52,255 bases of DNA, taken from positions 1-52,255 of the forward strand of contig NZ_JAIOJZ010000054.1 in assembly GCF_020404845.1 (NCBI RefSeq), in the 5' to 3' direction. This stretch comes from Streptomyces hyderabadensis (GTDB lineage: Bacteria; Actinomycetota; Actinomycetes; Streptomycetales; Streptomycetaceae). Below, piece by piece: positions 49,016 through 52,255 of the stretch. Position numbers and translations under genes: made by a program. Every line of letters begins with the position of its first letter. Positions within the stretch are counted from its first letter, which is position 1. The notes beneath the pieces were generated by a model, which saw only the letters and a list, made by a program, of their open reading frames with translations, was not told where the DNA came from and did not search any database.

Positions 49016-50395
49016 ATGAGTGAGTACCCCGGTTTCCCGCCCGGCTTCGTCTTCGGCGCCGCGACCGCCTCGTACCAGATCGAGGGCGCGGCCACCGAGG
49101 ACGGCCGCGGACCGTCGATCTGGGACACCTACAGCCACACCCCCGGCCTGGTGGTGGGCGGCGACACCGGTGACGTGGCCTGCGACCACTACCACCGCTA
49201 CCCCGAGGACGTGGCCCTGCTGCGCGACCTGGGCGTGGACTCGTACCGCTTCTCGATCGCCTGGCCGCGCATCGTGCCGGACGGCTCGGGCGCCGTGAAC
49301 CCCAAGGGGCTCGACTTCTACTCCCGGCTGGTGGACGAACTGCTCGCGGCGGGCATCGAACCGGCCGCCACCCTCTACCACTGGGACCTCCCGCAGGCCC
49401 TGGAGGACCGGGGCGGCTGGCGGGTGCGGGAGACGGCGGAGCGCTTCGCCGAGTACACGGCGGTGGTCGCGGAGCACCTGGGCGACCGCGTACCGCGCTG
49501 GATCACCCTCAACGAGCCGTGGTGCAGCTCCTTCCTCGGCTACTCCATCGGCCGGCACGCGCCCGGCGCCAAGGAGGGCCGGGGCGCGCTGGCCGCCGCC
49601 CACCACCTGCTGGTCGGGCACGGACTGGCCATGCAGGCGCTGCGCGCGGCCGGTGTGCGCGAGGTCGGCATCACGCTCAACCTGGACCGCAACCTGCCCG
49701 CCACCGACTCCCCCGCCGACCTGGCGGCGGTGGTCCGCGCCGACACCCAGCACAACCTGGTGTGGACCGAGCCGATCCTGGCGGGCCGCTACCCGGCCAC
49801 CGAGGAGGAGACCTGGGGCGAGCTGATCACCGGGGCGGACTTCCGGCGCGACGGCGACCTGGAGCTGATCTCCCGGCCGCTGGACTTCCTGGGCGTCAAC
49901 TACTACCGGCCGATCGTGGTCGCCGACGCCCCGTACCGCGAGAGCGACCCGGCGCTGCGGGTGGCGACGGACAACCGCTACGAGGAGGTGCGCCTGCCCG
50001 GGGTGCGGCACACGGCGATGAACTGGCCGGTCGTGCCGGACAGCTTCACCGATCTGCTCGTCGCCCTGAAGCAGCGGTACGGCGACGCGCTCCCGCCGGT
50101 GCACATCACCGAGAACGGCTCGGCGGAGGACGACGCGCCCGCCGCCGACGGCACGGTCCACGACACCGACCGGGTCGACTACCTGCGCGACCACCTCACC
50201 GCGCTGCGGGCGGCGATCGACGCGGGCGTGGACGTACGCGGGTACTACGTGTGGTCCCTGCTGGACAACTTCGAGTGGGCGTACGGCTACGGCAAGCGGT
50301 TCGGCATCGTGCGGGTCGACTACGACACGCAGGAGCGCACCCCGAAGGACAGCTACCGCTGGTACCGGGAGCTGATCGCCGCGAACCGCGGGTGA
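49016..50395 (+). CDS. GH1 beta-glucosidase
   Basis: This 459-aa TIM-barrel enzyme has the N-terminal GH1 signature FVFGAATASYQIEGA, acid/base Glu in TLNEPWCSS (about residue 166) and nucleophile Glu in HITENG (about residue 366), and the WSLLDNFEWAYGY sugar-binding block. No signal peptide, so it is cytoplasmic. It would remove beta-linked glucose or related units after alpha-xylosidase trimming. Last gene of the importer operon, 40 bp after the permease. Confidence 0.95.
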   Translation: MSEYPGFPPGFVFGAATASYQIEGAATEDGRGPSIWDTYSHTPGLVVGGDTGDVACDHYHRYPEDVALLRDLGVDSYRFSIAWPRIVPDGSGAVNPKGLDFYSRLVDELLAAGIEPAATLYHWDLPQALEDRGGWRVRETAERFAEYTAVVAEHLGDRVPRWITLNEPWCSSFLGYSIGRHAPGAKEGRGALAAAHHLLVGHGLAMQALRAAGVREVGITLNLDRNLPATDSPADLAAVVRADTQHNLVWTEPILAGRYPATEEETWGELITGADFRRDGDLELISRPLDFLGVNYYRPIVVADAPYRESDPALRVATDNRYEEVRLPGVRHTAMNWPVVPDSFTDLLVALKQRYGDALPPVHITENGSAEDDAPAADGTVHDTDRVDYLRDHLTALRAAIDAGVDVRGYYVWSLLDNFEWAYGYGKRFGIVRVDYDTQERTPKDSYRWYRELIAANRG

Positions 50396-50401
50396 GGTGA
50401 G

Positions 50402-50441
50402 GAGGGCGCGCCCCGCGGACGGTCAGGCGGGGCGCGCCCTC
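50402..50441. terminator. Bidirectional terminator hairpin
   Basis: GAGGGCGCGCCCCGC (50402-50416) and GCGGGGCGCGCCCTC (50427-50441) form a perfect 15-bp stem with a 10-nt loop, between the convergent beta-glucosidase and sialidase-like genes. Confidence 0.85.
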
Positions 50442-50454
50442 GGTGCTCTTGAGG

Positions 50455-52122
50455 TCAGGCCGGCAGGTTCCACTTCTGGGTGCCGAGGCCGTTGCAGTCG
50501 TAGATCTGCAGCTTGGTGCCGTTGGCGGTGCCGCCGGACGGAATGTCCAGGCAGCGGCCGGACTGCGGGTTGAACAGCGAGCCGTCGGCCTGGTGGCGCC
50601 ACTGCTGGCCGCCGACGCCCGGGGCGCAGTCCCACACCTGGACCTTGGTGAAGTTGGCCGTGCCGTTGCCGTCGATGTCCAGGCACTTGCCGAACGCGCG
50701 CACCGTGCCGTCGGGGGCGACGGACCAGCGCTGTCCGGTGGCGGTGTTGCAGTCCCACAGCTGGGCGGCGTTGCCGTTGCGGCTGGTGTTGGTGTCGACG
50801 TCCAGGCACTTGCCCGCGACCCACGGCGTGGTGACCTGGCCGACCGGTCCGCCGAGGCCGCCGGTGCCGAACCGGACCTGGCACTGGTTGCCGGTGCCGA
50901 GCCAGGTGGCGGTGAGGTAGAGGAAGGAGCTGCCGTCGGCGCGCGGCACGATCGGTGAGCTGTAGCCGGGGCAGGACGGCTCACCGGGGTTGTAGCCGCC
51001 GGTGGGGTTCGTCAGGACCGGGGCCTCGATCTCGGTCCACTCCCCCGCGCCGAGGTCGGTGTTGGCGAAGACCACGGTGCCGGACTCCGCCAGCACCGTC
51101 TTGTTCCCGGTGGGTCCGCTCACCACCCGCTGGCCGGACATCAGCAGCGTGCCGTCGGGGCCGCCGCCCGGTACCCAGGCGAGGTAGGGGGTGTGCAGCA
51201 GCTCCCTGCCGTCGGCGGTGCGCACCAGGGTGCCGGGGTTGTCGGCGGGCGCCCAGTTCAGGCCGTCGGGGCTGGTCTTGGTGTACACCTCGCAGGCGTG
51301 GTCGGCGTCGGTGGCGTCCCGGCACATCTCGTAGGCCATCATGAACCGCCCGTCGGGCAGCGGGACGACGATCGACATGCCGGGGCGGGCGAGGTTGTCG
51401 GCGGGGAAGGCGACGTCCTGGGTGAGCGTGCCGCTCCAGGTGCGGCCGCCGTCGGTGGAGGTGTAGTGGCCGATGACCTGGTTGTTGGTGGGGCTGTTCG
51501 CGGGCCGCTCGTCGGAGATGAAGCAGGCGAGCGTGTTGTCGGGGGCCAGCAGGAACCAGGGTTCCCAGATGCCGTGCCCGATGGTGTCGGGCAGGCCGCT
51601 GGTGCGGGTGCAGTCGGAGAGGTACTGCCAGCTCTGGCCGTGGTCGGTGCTCTTGAACACCTCGACGCGCTGCGTGGTGTAGTCACCGGCCTGCCAGGCG
51701 GTGCCGGCGGCAAGGAGGTCGCCCTGGTTCAGGCCGTTCGCGGTGCGCGGCACCTCGTAGAGGACGGGTGCCTCGATGTCCCAGCCCGCCGTGTGCGAGG
51801 TGATGGTGGAGATGGGGGCGGCGCTCCAGGTGCGGCCGCCGTCGGTGCTGCGGTGCACGGGCAGGGTGTTGGTGGCGCCCTGTTCGCGCTTGGCATAGGT
51901 GGCGAGCATGGTCTGGCCGGCCGAGCCGTCGTGATCCAGGCGGACGGCGCGGGGGTAGCTGTTGTCGCCCTGCGGGTGGGCCGCGAGGTCGGGCGAGGCC
52001 AGGACCTGCCCGGCGGGCGCGGCCGACGCGGGGTGCGCCCACAGGGACAGCAGGGCCGTGAGCAGGGCGAGGACGCCGAGCAGGGCCGGTGATCTTCTGT
52101 GGGCGGGTGACGGGTTGCGCAC
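50455..52122 (-). CDS. Secreted BNR/sialidase-fold glycosidase with ricin-B lectin module
   Basis: This 555-aa protein has an N-terminal signal peptide (ALLGVLALLTALLSLWAHPASA), a six-bladed-propeller-like domain with Asp-box motifs STDGGRTWS (twice) and STDHGQSWQ (residues 35-425), and a C-terminal ricin-B module (about 430-555) with three VAGKCLDV/QRW-type repeats. It is usually called sialidase, but the active-site Arg triad is not clear. The GIWEPWFLLAPDN and arabinanase-like blocks make a GH93-type exo-arabinanase an alternative. GTG 52122 has AAGGAG 7 nt upstream. The lectin would hold it on plant polysaccharide. Confidence 0.85.
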   Translation of the reverse strand: MRNPSPAHRRSPALLGVLALLTALLSLWAHPASAAPAGQVLASPDLAAHPQGDNSYPRAVRLDHDGSAGQTMLATYAKREQGATNTLPVHRSTDGGRTWSAAPISTITSHTAGWDIEAPVLYEVPRTANGLNQGDLLAAGTAWQAGDYTTQRVEVFKSTDHGQSWQYLSDCTRTSGLPDTIGHGIWEPWFLLAPDNTLACFISDERPANSPTNNQVIGHYTSTDGGRTWSGTLTQDVAFPADNLARPGMSIVVPLPDGRFMMAYEMCRDATDADHACEVYTKTSPDGLNWAPADNPGTLVRTADGRELLHTPYLAWVPGGGPDGTLLMSGQRVVSGPTGNKTVLAESGTVVFANTDLGAGEWTEIEAPVLTNPTGGYNPGEPSCPGYSSPIVPRADGSSFLYLTATWLGTGNQCQVRFGTGGLGGPVGQVTTPWVAGKCLDVDTNTSRNGNAAQLWDCNTATGQRWSVAPDGTVRAFGKCLDIDGNGTANFTKVQVWDCAPGVGGQQWRHQADGSLFNPQSGRCLDIPSGGTANGTKLQIYDCNGLGTQKWNLPA

Positions 52123-52255
52123 GGATCGACTCCTTGATGGTGGGGATGTCGGGTGGTGCGGGTCGGTGGGGCGGGGTCGGGATGCGGCGGGGGGGGGGGC
52201 AGGAGGCGGGGCGGGGCTGTGGGTCGGCGCCGGTGTACGGGTCGGGCCCCGGGGC
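52123..52255. other. Upstream region of the sialidase-like gene with an 11-G run
   Basis: This 133-bp G-rich edge contains 11 consecutive G at 52189-52199. No promoter could be picked. The homopolymer mirrors the left edge and makes base counts here uncertain. Confidence 0.5.

Overview
The window is very GC-rich, densely coded actinobacterial DNA. It has many GTG starts, GGAGG-type ribosome sites, -10 boxes of the TAGGGT/TACAGT kind, and lineage markers: a Streptomyces-type secreted phospholipase A2, an Rv1733c-family membrane protein, a DUF4865 protein and a GlnTyrPro-rich small protein. Everything points to a Streptomyces chromosome, probably from the S. coelicolor/lividans/violaceoruber side of the genus. 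That assignment rests on gene content and remembered protein resemblance, not on a search. I saw no rRNA, tRNA, CRISPR array, transposase or phage gene. Homopolymeric G runs at both edges suggest the window sits near assembly breaks.

Layout. 1-9.7 kb: a truncated TerD-family gene; a small Gln/Tyr/Pro-rich protein; a MOSC protein; an Rv1733c-like membrane protein behind an ECF-sigma-like promoter; a beta-helix/AAA+ ATPase fusion facing a large polytopic membrane hydrolase; a DeoR regulator; an SRPBCC protein. 9.7-16.5 kb: a PLP-dependent cysteine synthase/desulfhydrase-like enzyme, a small unknown protein, an RsbW-like ATPase, and a translationally coupled three-gene ABC exporter operon (SHOCT protein, ATPase, FtsX-type permease). 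16.6-20.0 kb: divergent from that exporter, a six-gene tightly packed operon (TetR, cupin, DUF4865, phosphotriesterase-like hydrolase, tautomerase, VOC protein). A 20-bp palindrome lies between the exporter and this operon. This looks like an inducible sense/export/degrade module with no obvious known substrate.

20.0-25.2 kb: a ROK regulator, an AlkB-type dioxygenase, an RlmG-like methyltransferase, and a SIS sugar isomerase divergent from a DeoR regulator. 25.2-29 kb: a copper locus in which a His-rich secreted protein and copZ-copA diverge. Each is preceded by one of two 18-bp CsoR-type operators that are exact mirror images and sit inside the promoter spacers. 29.1-33.7 kb: a repeat-filled spacer; a PAP2 phosphatase whose 3' end overlaps, tail to tail, the phospholipase A2 gene; a Gfo/Idh/MocA dehydrogenase with a LacI-type operator; dps and a downstream membrane protein.

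33.7-43.3 kb: a ring-nitrogen catabolic island. It has a PucR regulator, two DUF917 proteins (the family that includes S-methyl-thiohydantoin desulfurase), a HyuA-type hydantoinase/oxoprolinase, an NCS1 permease, and divergently an Asp/Glu (hydantoin) racemase and a cysteine-desulfurase-like enzyme. Downstream of the last DUF917 gene is a decaying 186-bp tandem array seeded from that gene's own 3' end. 43.3-52.3 kb: a glycan-use locus, with GH31 alpha-xylosidase divergent from a sugar ABC importer plus GH1 beta-glucosidase. It carries a LacI-type operator and leader hairpins, and ends with a secreted BNR/sialidase-like enzyme with a ricin-B module. The enzyme set fits xyloglucan-oligosaccharide use.
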